Part shown: in pieces, positions 7,791 through 16,562 of the stretch
How the letters are laid out: each line of letters begins with the position of its first letter
Numbering within the stretch: the stretch's first letter is position 1
Source of the DNA: Chitinophaga sp. H8
GTDB lineage: Bacteria > Bacteroidota > Bacteroidia > Chitinophagales > Chitinophagaceae
Assembly (NCBI RefSeq): GCF_040567655.1
Contig: NZ_JBEXAC010000002.1
Location: 1,054,001-1,118,000, forward strand
Length of the DNA: 64,000 nucleotides
Reading direction: 5' to 3'
The notes under the pieces: generated by a model
Database searches by the model: none
What the model saw: the letters and a program-made list of their open reading frames with translations, nothing else
Told to the model about the DNA's origin: nothing
Program-made: the position numbers and the translations under genes

Positions 7791-8282
7791 TCATGAATCC
7801 GATCTTTCCAGCAGACCGATCTTGATACGCTTAAACATGCTTCTTTCATCGAGCGACTTTTCCAGTTCAGATAGTATCTGTAACAGGTCGGCGCTGGCTT
7901 CTGCCAGCCACTTTTTGTTCTCTTCTTTTATAACTGTCAGGATAGGGCCTATCCGCTTATGCATCTGTTTGCCGGCGGGGGTAAGGGAAATCAGCCTCCT
8001 TCTGGCATCTTTGTTATCTACAGCAGTTTTGATCAGACCATTGGCCAGCAGCTGATCTACAAATTGTACTACTGCGGGATGGCTGATTTGCAATGATTCA
8101 GATATTTCAGTAATACCCATTACTTTTTCCCGGCTTAATAGCTCCAATACCAGGTACCACTTCGCTTCAAAATCAAGTGCAGATTCTTTGTATATTTTAC
8201 TAACGTCCTGCGACAAGCGCTCGCCTAACCGCTTTAAGCGGGTAGCCAGCGCCAGTTCTTCCAACTCATTAATTAGGCTCAT
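7791..8282 (-). CDS. MarR-family transcriptional regulator
   Basis: The 163-aa regulator has the MarR winged helix: MGITEISESLQISHPAVVQF (about residues 55-74) is the DNA-recognition helix region, followed by DNKDARRRLISLTPAGK, the wing. Flanking helices would form the dimer interface. The start ATG at 8282 lies 18 bp after the stop of the outer-membrane barrel gene upstream, so it probably represses or tunes its own operon (inference). Confidence 0.92.
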   Translation of the reverse strand: MSLINELEELALATRLKRLGERLSQDVSKIYKESALDFEAKWYLVLELLSREKVMGITEISESLQISHPAVVQFVDQLLANGLIKTAVDNKDARRRLISLTPAGKQMHKRIGPILTVIKEENKKWLAEASADLLQILSELEKSLDERSMFKRIKIGLLERSDS

Positions 8283-8300
8283 ACCATAAATTTATCATTG

Positions 8301-10748
8301 TTAACCAGCCCTGCGCTTCTCTTCTTCTGCACCTCCTGTTTTTCTTTTTGCACCATTGGACAAACTTCCCCCAAATTTATAATTGAAACTTAAAGTTATC
8401 ACCCTGGTATCTCTTTTTTGGATAAAAGTTTCTCCATAACCCGTTAGTTTGGTCACTGCATTGGTTTGATTCGTGAAAAATACATCACTCACGTTTAATT
8501 TGATTGACGCCTTCTTCTCCCACAATTGTCTTTGCGCACCTATATTGACAAACCAGTAACTCCCCACATCCAGGAACCCATAGTAAGACCTGCTCTCATA
8601 ACTGCCTACCACTTCCAGCGACGTGTTTGGATTGATATTGATTGAATTACTGGAGTTAAAGCTGAAGGATACCCGGCTTACGTCCAGGTGCGTGTTTACC
8701 AGATCTCCTTTGTACTTGCCATAATACAACAGTGCATTATTGGTGCTGTTGAGCCACTTGCCTATCGTTAGCGGAAATCCGAAGCTAAGATTATAATAGT
8801 CAAATTTAGCCAGATTCCTGCCCGTTTGCAGTACGCTGTTAGGATCGGTATCAGGCGACAACACTATCAGGATGTTATCTGTTGTTCTACTATAGCCGAT
8901 CTTGGTGGTATATTGTTGTTTGAAAGTATGGGTGAGTTCAAATGAGTTGGTAATTTCCGGGTTTAAAAATGGGTTTCCGGCAGAAGAGGTCAGCGGATCC
9001 AGAAACACTTTAAATGGATTTAGCTGGCGATAGGATGGCCGGTTGATCCTGCGGCTCATGGAAAGCCCCAGGTCATGCTTGTCATTGAATGCATAACCGG
9101 CATATCCACTTGGGAAAAATTGGGTGTAGTTCCTGTCGAAGTTATCTTTGTTAGTGACCTGCACTCCTTTTGCATTGGTGTTTTCCGTCCTGAGGCCCAA
9201 CTGGATGCTTAGCTTTTTCCATTTCCCGGAAACATTTAAATAAGCAGCATTGATATTTTCTTCATAGATAAAGCGGTTACTTTTTCCTTCATCCAAAACA
9301 TTGCCACCATTACTTCTATCAAAGAATTTTACATCATTGTCAGATTTTACCCAGCTGCTTTTTATACCCGCATCCAATTTAGCACCTATGGATTTTAAGG
9401 GCTGTGTGTAATCCATTTTAAAGGATCTGATGCTGAGATTTCCATTAAGATCTCCAAAAAGCAGATAGGGAGCTTTACTGGGGTTCTGATCGTTATCAAA
9501 ATAGGTAGTGTGGTAGTTTTGTGTTTCATCGGAAGTGAAGCGGGCATAGTCAAGGTCGGCCGTCAACTCCCTGCCGGCAGTGTCTAAAGTATGTTTGTAG
9601 TTCAGGTTAATGCTCCCGTTGTTCCGTTGGGGATTATTATCACCTATGGTGGTGAAAGCCCCTGTTTTTTGTTGTTGTGCATTGAATGACTGTGCCACAC
9701 TGTTGGAAGAGATATTGCCATCACTGAAAATGCCATTGGCAGCAAATCCTACTACAATATTTGAACGGAGGTTATAATCAGCGCCGATACGGGCGTTGTG
9801 GCTATTAAAATGATACCGGAAGAAATTATCATAGTTGTTGCCGCCGGTTACCGCATTATTGTCATCATAAAAGTTTCTGAATATGAGGAGGTCGTTGAAG
9901 TCTTCCCGGTAGGCATAATTATAAGCACCAAAGACATTCAGGTTTTTATGTTTGCTATTGAAATTCAGGGAAGGATTTAATTTAGCATATATCCCCTGTC
10001 CATAGCTCAGGGAGATGTTACCATTAGTACCGGTAGTTTTACCTTTTTTTAGCCGGATATCGATGATGCCTGCGTTGCCGGCTGCATCATACTTGGCAGA
10101 AGGGTTGGTGATCAGGTCAATTTTATCGATCTGGTTGGCCGACATGTTCCTGAGCATATTGGCAAGATCCTGGCCGGACATAGGCACCTGTTTTCCATCT
10201 ATCATTACCAGCACGCCCTGCCTGCCACGCATGGCAATATTATCATTCTGGTCTATGGTGATACCGGGTGCTTTTTCCAGTACTTCCAATGCGGTACTTC
10301 CGGCTGCTGAGATGGAAGCCGCTACATTCACCACCGTTTTGTCGTACTGTTGCTGTATAAAAGGTTTGGTAGCCACCACGGCTGCTTCTTTCAGCGTAGT
10401 ACTGGCAGTACTTAGCAGTATAATGCCCGCATCTGTATTTTTAGTATGCACAATCGGGGCCGACTGATATCTGGCAAATGCCATACTCTGGGTGACGAGG
10501 ATGTAAGTTCCGGGTGGAATTTGCTCAAAGAGGAAGTTGCCCTGTTGGTCGGCATATTCCATTTTAACCAACTTTTTATCCGCATCATTTACCAACTGTA
10601 TGAGTACCTCATCCAGGTTTTTATTTTGCGTACTGGATAACTTTCCTTTGATATTGGAATAAGCCATCTTTTCTTGTGAGTAGGATTTATTTACGTAAGT
10701 AGTAACATAAATAATGAAGATAAGGGTATAGCTCCATGTCTTTTTCAT
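8301..10748 (-). CDS. Outer-membrane beta-barrel protein, TonB-receptor-like (OMP_b-brl_3 type)
   Basis: The 815-aa protein has a signal peptide (about 1-24), a carboxypeptidase-regulatory-like beta-sandwich (about 30-105; SNIKGKLSSTQNKNLDEVLI), a plug-like domain (about 120-235; VLEKAPGITIDQNDNIAMRG, ITNPSAKYDAAGNAGIIDI) and a large C-terminal beta barrel ending in alternating aromatic strands. The plug and GxxGIIDI pattern are those of Bacteroidota TonB-dependent receptor-like proteins. No SusD partner is present, so the ligand is unknown. It heads a minus-strand unit with marR and the zinc-ribbon gene. Confidence 0.88.
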   Translation of the reverse strand: MKKTWSYTLIFIIYVTTYVNKSYSQEKMAYSNIKGKLSSTQNKNLDEVLIQLVNDADKKLVKMEYADQQGNFLFEQIPPGTYILVTQSMAFARYQSAPIVHTKNTDAGIILLSTASTTLKEAAVVATKPFIQQQYDKTVVNVAASISAAGSTALEVLEKAPGITIDQNDNIAMRGRQGVLVMIDGKQVPMSGQDLANMLRNMSANQIDKIDLITNPSAKYDAAGNAGIIDIRLKKGKTTGTNGNISLSYGQGIYAKLNPSLNFNSKHKNLNVFGAYNYAYREDFNDLLIFRNFYDDNNAVTGGNNYDNFFRYHFNSHNARIGADYNLRSNIVVGFAANGIFSDGNISSNSVAQSFNAQQQKTGAFTTIGDNNPQRNNGSINLNYKHTLDTAGRELTADLDYARFTSDETQNYHTTYFDNDQNPSKAPYLLFGDLNGNLSIRSFKMDYTQPLKSIGAKLDAGIKSSWVKSDNDVKFFDRSNGGNVLDEGKSNRFIYEENINAAYLNVSGKWKKLSIQLGLRTENTNAKGVQVTNKDNFDRNYTQFFPSGYAGYAFNDKHDLGLSMSRRINRPSYRQLNPFKVFLDPLTSSAGNPFLNPEITNSFELTHTFKQQYTTKIGYSRTTDNILIVLSPDTDPNSVLQTGRNLAKFDYYNLSFGFPLTIGKWLNSTNNALLYYGKYKGDLVNTHLDVSRVSFSFNSSNSININPNTSLEVVGSYESRSYYGFLDVGSYWFVNIGAQRQLWEKKASIKLNVSDVFFTNQTNAVTKLTGYGETFIQKRDTRVITLSFNYKFGGSLSNGAKRKTGGAEEEKRRAG

Positions 10749-10840
10749 AAAGGGGTGTTTAATGGTATAAATGTAGGTACATAGGTGATTTTCTGTAAAT
10801 GGTTTTGGATGAATGGCGTTATAGTAATGTAACTACTTAC
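10695..10840. promoter_or_regulatory. Inverted 12-mer pair around the barrel-gene start, possible MarR operators
   Basis: GTAAGTAGTAAC (10695-10706, inside the first codons) and GTAACTACTTAC (10829-10840, upstream) are inverted copies of each other with one mismatch. They bracket the start region of the barrel-marR unit. MarR proteins commonly bind inverted repeats near their own promoters, so these are candidates. No clear TAnnTTTG box was seen between them. Confidence 0.3.
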
Positions 10841-11042
10841 CTAATATTATAAGCTACAGTATTTTGATGATAAAAAGTGAGCCAGTATGACGGGGTGAAC
10901 GCAGGATGAATGGCTTTTCCGGTTTTTAATGATTGTTAAAAAGACCGTTAATTGGAAGTTAATGGAGTTGGTTCATTGCGTTTCCTATTTTATTTTTTCC
11001 CTAATTTCCGGTTATCTATTGTTTAACAAAAATAACCCCCTC

Positions 11043-11966
11043 ATGCAAAGATCATTCTTTAGGTACATGCTATGTACGTTAACCCTCCTCTCCTGTAAAA
11101 AAGACCTGACCACTGACAAAGCCCCCGGAAACCAAGTTGACAAGAAGCATCTTCAACTGAATATCAGCGGCTTTAACCAGGAGGTAATGAATTTGAAAAA
11201 CAGTCAGGCTAAAGTAAGTGCTACAGACTCTCTAAAGGATTACATTTCCTATCTGTACTATCTTGTATTCAATGCTTCCGGCGAAGAGGTGAGCAGAAGG
11301 GTACAATATAAAACCCAGGAGCTAGATTTTGGACTTATTACAGATTCTCTTTTGCCGGGATCGTATACTGCATTTATACTGGGCACTCCCAAGAGCCTGC
11401 AATTTAATGAAGAACATAAAGGGCTGAATGACTGGCCTAAGAAGCCGCTGACTGCAACCATCATCCGGTACCGGCAGGGAGCAGCCGGTATTCCTTATTG
11501 CCCGGAAACCTTTATCCGTAAGCTGAAATTTAATCTGAATAAGGATAGTGTGATATCAGATGTGACCCTGGTACGTAATGTGGGGAAGCTGGAGGTGAAT
11601 ATTGCAGATGCTACCACTGCTCATAAGCTGGAGGTAACCGTGAGTAATCAGCCGGTCTATTATAATATTGACAATGATAATACAGGTCCCGGCCAGGAGG
11701 GCTTGGAAGCGGCCAAGGTAAGCAGTAAGAAATATGAAGCGTTTATTTTAAACACTACCACGCCATTTAATGTTACGATACGGTGTTATGATGCTGCTAA
11801 TATATTGCAGAAAGAAAAAGCAATCAATAATATCCGGTGTTATCCCAACAAGAAAACGGTGCTCACAGGAAAGATATTTGAGACTGCTTTCTCAAATCCT
11901 AATCTTTCATTTAAGGTAAGCCTGGAAGACGGCTGGGATGGGCTGGATGTAGAAGTACCATTTTAA
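11043..11966 (+). CDS. FimB/Mfa2-like lipoprotein
   Basis: From ATG at 11043 the protein is 307 aa. It begins with a short hydrophobic lipoprotein signal (LCTLTLLSC, Cys at about residue 17) followed by KKD. Two beta-rich halves follow, typical of FimB/Mfa2 fimbrial anchor proteins: LVFNASGEEV and LPPGSY-like LLPGSYTAFILG in the first, RNVGKLEVNI in the second. It may be the anchor or regulator of a surface fibre, but no fimbrial stalk gene is adjacent. An upstream in-frame ATG at 10929 adds 38 residues containing a second hydrophobic helix; the lipoprotein start is preferred. Its 3' end faces the sigma-factor gene with a 10-bp gap. Confidence 0.65.
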   Translation: MQRSFFRYMLCTLTLLSCKKDLTTDKAPGNQVDKKHLQLNISGFNQEVMNLKNSQAKVSATDSLKDYISYLYYLVFNASGEEVSRRVQYKTQELDFGLITDSLLPGSYTAFILGTPKSLQFNEEHKGLNDWPKKPLTATIIRYRQGAAGIPYCPETFIRKLKFNLNKDSVISDVTLVRNVGKLEVNIADATTAHKLEVTVSNQPVYYNIDNDNTGPGQEGLEAAKVSSKKYEAFILNTTTPFNVTIRCYDAANILQKEKAINNIRCYPNKKTVLTGKIFETAFSNPNLSFKVSLEDGWDGLDVEVPF

Positions 11967-11976
11967 GTTATCCCTG

Positions 11977-12648
11977 TTATATACGTTTCATTACATTATC
12001 TACCAGGAGATCGCAACGCTGGTTACCAAATTCAAAAATATCCTTACTGGCAGCTTGTTTGTAAAGGGCATCCTTCAACAGGTTTTTAGCCCGGTGGAGA
12101 CGAACTTTGACATTGCTGTCGCTGATACCCAGGCAGGCGGCAATGTCACTGTTTTCCATACCTTCTACTTCCTTTAAAACATAGATCACCCGGTATTTGT
12201 CTGATAACTGGTCAATGGACCTTTCAATTAACCGGCGTATTTCCTGCTGGATGGCTTGTTTTTCGGGATTCATCTGATGATAATCTGAGAGCTGAAAAAT
12301 CTTTTCGGAAGTATGACTGGTAGGTTCAGTATAAAGCATCTGATGCTTCCTGGAGTTTCTGATACGTAACAGGGCTTCATTAATACCTATTCTGATCAGC
12401 CAGGTAGAGAATGCAGCAGCGCCCTGGTATTGTTGTAGTTTCTCATAGGCTTTAAGGTAGGTATCCTGCATGACATCATTGATATCCTCCTCCTCTTTCA
12501 GATAACTTCTGATGGCTCTGTATAATGTTTGATTATAGCGCCGGAGTAAAATCTCGAATAGTTCTTTTTCACCGCTCAGGATACGTTTTACGACCGTATT
12601 GTCTGGCATCTTAGAGGACTCGTCGCTTTTGGTCTTTAAAGCTTCCAT
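11977..12648 (-). CDS. ECF-type RNA polymerase sigma factor
   Basis: The 223-aa sigma-70 family protein has region 2 at about residues 30-105 (DVMQDTYLKAYEKL and AFSTWLIRIGINEALLRIRN) and region 4 at about 145-200 (LIERSIDQLSDKYRVIYVLK, then GISDSNVKVRLHRAKNLL). The two-domain form without region 3 marks an extracytoplasmic-function sigma. No anti-sigma factor gene sits beside it. It is divergent from the DoxX-like gene with about 108 bp between starts; that gap contains a GTTACA-TGTAAC palindrome. Confidence 0.9.
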   Translation of the reverse strand: MEALKTKSDESSKMPDNTVVKRILSGEKELFEILLRRYNQTLYRAIRSYLKEEEDINDVMQDTYLKAYEKLQQYQGAAAFSTWLIRIGINEALLRIRNSRKHQMLYTEPTSHTSEKIFQLSDYHQMNPEKQAIQQEIRRLIERSIDQLSDKYRVIYVLKEVEGMENSDIAACLGISDSNVKVRLHRAKNLLKDALYKQAASKDIFEFGNQRCDLLVDNVMKRI

Positions 12649-12690
12649 TTAGTACCTGTTTTAGTCATTAGATACATATTGGCATAGAAA

Positions 12691-12708
12691 GTTACAGGTT
12701 TTTGTAAC
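12691..12708. promoter_or_regulatory. GTTACA-n6-TGTAAC palindrome between sigma and DoxX-like genes
   Basis: GTTACA (12691-12696) and TGTAAC (12703-12708) form a perfect inverted repeat in the divergent intergenic region. The position, 49 bp before the DoxX-like start and about 43 bp before the sigma start, would suit a regulator controlling both. The binding protein is unknown. Confidence 0.35.
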
Positions 12709-12756
12709 CAAATGGTGTATTTGGCATCAAATAGGCATCACCTAAACAAATCAATT

Positions 12757-13155
12757 ATGACCACATTGAATCAACAACCTGAAATCCAGCGACTTTGGCA
12801 GATCCTTAAGTACACATTTGGATTAGTACCTATTGTTGCCGGGGCGGACAAGTTCTTGAATTTGCTTACCCAGTGGAAAGATTATTTGAATCCGACGGTT
12901 GCCAATGCTCTTCCTTTTGATGCCAGTATATTTATGATGATTGTGGGCGTGGTAGAGATTATTGCGGGTATTATGGTACTTACCCAAACAAAGATTGGAG
13001 CATATATAGTATCTGCCTGGCTGGTTTTAATTGCACTCAGCCTGATTCTGGGAGGTAGCCATCTTGATGTGGCAGTACGTGACCTGGTAATGGCTATCAG
13101 TGCTTATGTGTTAGCTAAGCTCACTGAAGTAACCGGTGCCGGTAAGCCGGCATAA
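12757..13155 (+). CDS. DoxX-like small membrane protein
   Basis: The 132-aa protein (from ATG at 12757; an upstream ATG at 12712 looks spurious) has four predicted membrane helices. The first contains GLVPIVAGADKFLNLL, followed by FDASIFMMIVGVVEIIAGIM, the DoxX/DoxD-type arrangement of a short loop and a VxEIxxG helix. DoxX-like proteins are poorly defined membrane redox or stress proteins. It is divergent from the ECF sigma gene and might belong to its regulon (inference). Confidence 0.75.
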   Translation: MTTLNQQPEIQRLWQILKYTFGLVPIVAGADKFLNLLTQWKDYLNPTVANALPFDASIFMMIVGVVEIIAGIMVLTQTKIGAYIVSAWLVLIALSLILGGSHLDVAVRDLVMAISAYVLAKLTEVTGAGKPA

Positions 13156-13168
13156 GCATAAATCATTT

Positions 13169-13197
13169 GCATCGGATAGCCACTTGTTATCCGATGC
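13169..13197. terminator. Hairpin terminator between DoxX-like and NlpE-like genes
   Basis: GCATCGGATA (13169-13178) and TATCCGATGC (13188-13197) form a perfect 10-bp stem with a 9-nt loop, 13 bp after the DoxX-like stop. There is no clear T-run, as is common for Bacteroidota hairpins of this kind. It separates two convergent genes. Confidence 0.6.
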
Positions 13198-13321
13198 AGA
13201 TGATCTTGCTTTACCTTACATAAAGTAATTTCGATATCATTGCAATGTTGCCAATGAAAGGTAGCAGTCAGCTACGCAATAAAATTGCGTATCGCGAAGT
13301 TTTACTGTTTTAATGATTTTA

Positions 13322-13801
13322 CTACTTGTGAAATAAACTGTAATTGAGGTCGCCTGCAAATGCTTTCCCATCTTTGTCCAGCATTTTGAGTTCATTGTTG
13401 TTGATACGTTGAAAGAAACGTTGCAGGGCTTTGTCTTTTTCCGGGTTGAGTTGAATAATGGAGATATTGGGTGTGGCAGTGATACCTTGTAAAATACCAT
13501 AACTCCCTTCACTATGAAGGGTAACATCCTTACCTGACTGCATACCCTTATATGTTTCTTCCAGTTTGAAGAGTAAGTCTGCGTTTGGGCCAGCAGGCTG
13601 ATATAACGACAGTACAGTTACTATACCATTACAATCTGCACAGGGTAAAGTGCCGCTATAGCTTACCCAGCTTTTATCTGCTGTATTGGAAGCGGTATGT
13701 GTACTGTCTTCAGTGGTGGTTGTATTCGCTAATTTTTGCTGGCAGGAAGTAATGCTGAATAACAGAACAAAAAGTATCAACAACTGACATAAGGGGTACA
13801 T
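13322..13801 (-). CDS. NlpE-like lipoprotein
   Basis: From ATG at 13801 the protein is 159 aa. It has a lipoprotein signal (LLFSITSC, Cys near residue 20), a Thr/Ser-rich linker, then a domain starting WVSYSGTLPCADCNGIVTVL. The CxxC pair in YxGxLPCADC is the hallmark of the NlpE N-terminal domain, which in E. coli links copper and surface sensing to envelope stress. The C-terminal end matches the small beta-barrel fold of this domain alone. An upstream ATG at 13852 would place 17 charged residues before the signal and is less likely. Confidence 0.82.
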   Translation of the reverse strand: MYPLCQLLILFVLLFSITSCQQKLANTTTTEDSTHTASNTADKSWVSYSGTLPCADCNGIVTVLSLYQPAGPNADLLFKLEETYKGMQSGKDVTLHSEGSYGILQGITATPNISIIQLNPEKDKALQRFFQRINNNELKMLDKDGKAFAGDLNYSLFHK

Positions 13802-13928
13802 GATCAAACTTTTAGATGTTGTGAAAAATGATGGCTTTTCTTTGTAGTGCAACTATGGTTAGTTATACAACACCTGACCCGCCCTAAAAGTTATGAGATT
13901 TTGAGGATTACTTATAAAATTAATATTG

Positions 13929-15071
13929 TTAAGGTATTACCTCAAACAAAAAGAACTGGGATTCTTCTTTATCAGAAAAGTTATTATCTGCAACAAATAT
14001 CAGGGTGCGGTGCCCGTTAGGCAGAGAGGGGCCAAAAGTAACACCTTCTATATTGTCAATGTATTTGTTCAGACTGTCAAAATTAAAAAGCAGTGTTTTG
14101 CTGGCAGGTGTGAAAGCTGTTTGCGTTTGAAGGGCAGTAAACTGGCTGATATCGGTAGCATTTTCCAGGTTAGTAAGGAACAGCCGGATAGTACAATTCC
14201 TGGCACCGGTGGAGAAAGATCTTTCGAGGGTTAATAGTTGCTTCGCTGACAGCACCAGAATATCAGAGATACCGTTTATTTTAAAGCCATCTGGAGGAGT
14301 AGCAGGCTGGGCCACCGGAGCCAGTTTATAAGCGTATTGGCCAACTGGTTGCCGGGTAGTTGCATCAAACTTAATGATACGGACAAAGGCGTTATTATCT
14401 GTAAGGTCAGCCCTGGGGCCATCCTCATACAGTGGTTCTTCCATACTTACGTACAGATATCTGGCATCAGGAGTAAATCCTAAGCCTTCAAAAGCACCGT
14501 TGCGGCGTGCCCCTTTTGCGGATGCCTGCATGCGGAATACAGGAGGTAGTGCAAAGGAATCTTTTATTGCACCGGATTGGCTGATTTCATAAACGGCAGG
14601 ATTATGCAGGATGGTATCTTTTTCATTGACGATGCGTTCGCCTTCGCTGCTCCATACCAGGGTACCTGTTTTCGGATTGATGCGCATCGCTTCTGGATCA
14701 GGTGCCAGCATGGGATTGATTTTATTACTTGGAAAAGGTTGCCCGTTGGATTGCCTTAAAGTGGTAACTGCAGTAAACTGAACGCTATCGAAGCGGGTAG
14801 CAGAGAAATGGAGTTTTGCAGTGTAATATCTGGCGGGGTTACGTTCAGAGCGGTCATCACAGATGAGATAATATTGTTCTTGTTTTTCATCATAATCGAT
14901 ACCGGAGAGCCCACCCACTAGGGTACCCTGATAGGGCATATTATGTGGTACAATGTATTGTCCGATGTATCTGAGCTGAGTGGGAGCAGCTGTTTGCTGC
15001 TGCGATGCTTTGCGGGTTGCAGAACAGCTGATAATACACAATATGGCGGGCAGAAACCAATAAATTCTCAT
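13929..15071 (-). CDS. Esterase-like/phytase-like lipoprotein
   Basis: The 380-aa protein starts with a lipoprotein signal (AILCIISC, Cys at about residue 16) and contains a beta-propeller-like domain with GGLSGIDYD, YYLICDDRS, DPEAMRINP, EGLGFTPDARYLYVSMEEP, SDILVLSAKQLLTLERSF and NIEGVTFGPSLPNGHRTLIF. This pattern fits the esterase-like activity of phytase domain (PF13449). It is probably periplasmic or surface-exposed; the true substrate is unknown. It is a single gene, 77 bp from its nearest same-strand neighbour on the 3' side. Confidence 0.85.
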   Translation of the reverse strand: MRIYWFLPAILCIISCSATRKASQQQTAAPTQLRYIGQYIVPHNMPYQGTLVGGLSGIDYDEKQEQYYLICDDRSERNPARYYTAKLHFSATRFDSVQFTAVTTLRQSNGQPFPSNKINPMLAPDPEAMRINPKTGTLVWSSEGERIVNEKDTILHNPAVYEISQSGAIKDSFALPPVFRMQASAKGARRNGAFEGLGFTPDARYLYVSMEEPLYEDGPRADLTDNNAFVRIIKFDATTRQPVGQYAYKLAPVAQPATPPDGFKINGISDILVLSAKQLLTLERSFSTGARNCTIRLFLTNLENATDISQFTALQTQTAFTPASKTLLFNFDSLNKYIDNIEGVTFGPSLPNGHRTLIFVADNNFSDKEESQFFLFEVIP

Positions 15072-15202
15072 GATAATGCTGCAATTGTTTCAGGCGCTCA
15101 AAGATAATTAAATTGTTTGTGCCGGAAGGGTGTGGATAGCAGTGTTTACATAAACGCAATATGAGCAGATAACAGAAAGCATTTTAATGGAGGGTAGCTT
15201 AT

Positions 15203-15264
15203 TGGCGGCAACGCTGCCAGTGCCTCTTTATCTGCCGGCAGGTTTTATGGATGCGTTGCCGCCA
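15203..15264. terminator. Long inverted repeat with nested stem
   Basis: TGGCGGCAACGC (15203-15214) and GCGTTGCCGCCA (15253-15264) are perfect 12-bp inverse complements. Inside them CTGCC (15214-15218) can pair with GGCAG (15237-15241). The element lies about 90 bp downstream of the lmo0937-like gene on the minus strand and could terminate it or stabilise its message. It is the only structured piece in the 283-bp gap before the phytase-like gene; no coding potential was seen there. Confidence 0.55.
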
Positions 15265-15354
15265 TCAATAGATAGTAGAGTGCCAGGTAATATCTGGCGG
15301 GCGGAGGTACTGTTTTGTTATATATCATGCAATGTTGGATGACTATGATCTCAG

Positions 15355-15510
15355 TTAAAGCGGAGATCTGCCTCTTATAATGTTTACAAGTATAGCAATG
15401 ATAGCTAATACAAGCAAGGCATGTATCAGGCCACCGGCAGAATAAACAAAGAAACCAAGTACCCATCCGATGATGAGGATTACCGCGATTAAATACAATA
15501 AACTGTTCAT
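15355..15510 (-). CDS. Small Lmo0937-type membrane protein
   Basis: From ATG at 15510 the protein has 51 residues: MNSLLYLIAVILIIGWVLGF, then two helices joined by VYSAGGLIHAL and a short basic tail. The pattern (two helices, IGWxxGF, AGGLIHxLLVLAIIAI) is that of the Lmo0937 family, small stress-associated membrane proteins. An upstream start at 15555 is less likely because it adds a polar segment. It is divergent from the DUF2383 gene, another stress-type protein. Confidence 0.8.
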   Translation of the reverse strand: MNSLLYLIAVILIIGWVLGFFVYSAGGLIHALLVLAIIAILVNIIRGRSPL

Positions 15511-15803
15511 ATCCGAATAATTTGTTTGATAATACCCGTAAAAAATCTGTGCCAATTTTCAAAGCATTTGTTTACAGCTATTATGGTTGAACAGAGCAGG
15601 TTTTTTGGGGAAGCTATTCCCCTATATGTGAAAAAACAGGACAGGAAAAAAGGATACCCATGTTGTGGAAATGCAGTGATAACAGCCGTTTGGGCAGATG
15701 GTCGCATTTTTGAAGTAATATTTATAACGCGAAATCAGGCAGGTTGGAAAAGTAAATATATCGTTACACCCATCTTATTTAATCACATAAAAAAATTGAA
15801 ACC

Positions 15804-16268
15804 ATGGAAAATCAGCAAGAAAAAATCATTGAACTATTAGGTGATCTGGTACAAATTAATAATGACCGTATTGAAGGTTACCGTAAGGCAGTAGATCAGA
15901 CGAAGGATGCCGATCTCAAGGCGTTGTTTAATCGTATGATAGACGATAGTCAGGCGTTTGCGAGCCAGTTGAATGCACAGATTGGTCAATTGGGTGGAAC
16001 AGGAGAAACAGGTACAACTGTTTCCGGAAAACTGTACCGTACCTGGATGGATGTGAAGGCTACTTTTACGGGTAGTGACCGGCAGTCTATTTTATCTGCC
16101 TGTGAATATGGAGAAGATGCAGCGCAACAGGCATACCGGGAAGCATTGAAGAGCGATACTCCTATGCCGTATGGTATCCGGGAATTGATCGCTACGCAGC
16201 AAAGCACGCTTAAAAATTCGCATGATACGATCAAAACTTACCGGGATGTGGAAAAGGTGAGCCACTAG
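15804..16268 (+). CDS. DUF2383 (PA2169 family) four-helix-bundle protein
   Basis: The 154-aa soluble protein is nearly all helical, with the family pattern NDRIEGYRKAVDQTKDADLKAL at the start, FASQLNAQI, KLYRTWMDVKATFTG and CEYGEDAAQQAYREAL. The fold resembles ferritin-like bundles. Members are often found near stress genes; biochemical function is unknown. The ATG at 15804 is the only sensible start. Confidence 0.88.
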   Translation: MENQQEKIIELLGDLVQINNDRIEGYRKAVDQTKDADLKALFNRMIDDSQAFASQLNAQIGQLGGTGETGTTVSGKLYRTWMDVKATFTGSDRQSILSACEYGEDAAQQAYREALKSDTPMPYGIRELIATQQSTLKNSHDTIKTYRDVEKVSH

Positions 16269-16527
16269 GGTAATACTACAGGTAGTATCCTTACGCAGCC
16301 ATGGAGAGATTATAAAAGTGGTGTCCTACTCGTTGACCGGGTAGGGCATCTTATTTTATACGTTTTGTGCAGGTATGGTGAGGCTGTTCTTTTTGTTCAT
16401 ATTAGTAGCAGATGCTACTGTTGACAGTTGCCCTGCTTATATTCGTTTACTCAACGGATTTTTTCATATGGTTTATAGCGCGGTTTATTTCTATAAGCAG
16501 CTAAATTATTGGATTTTGGTACAAAGG
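16269..16527. other. Intergenic region without a supported gene
   Basis: Between the DUF2383 stop and the terminator at 16528 there is a weak CCTAC/GTAGG hairpin (about 16324-16346) and a 63-codon open frame from 16375 that overlaps the terminator. The frame has no recognisable domain or conserved start context. Nothing else was seen. Confidence 0.5.
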
Positions 16528-16562
16528 GGTTGTTTCCACTTACAGGGAAACAACCTTTTTTT
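16528..16562. terminator. Strong terminator at the 3' end of the thiamine operon
   Basis: GGTTGTTTCC (16528-16537) pairs with GGAAACAACC (16546-16555), with seven Ts following on the plus strand. On the minus strand it immediately follows the thiH stop codon, so it probably closes the operon, though the T-run faces the plus side. Confidence 0.75.
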
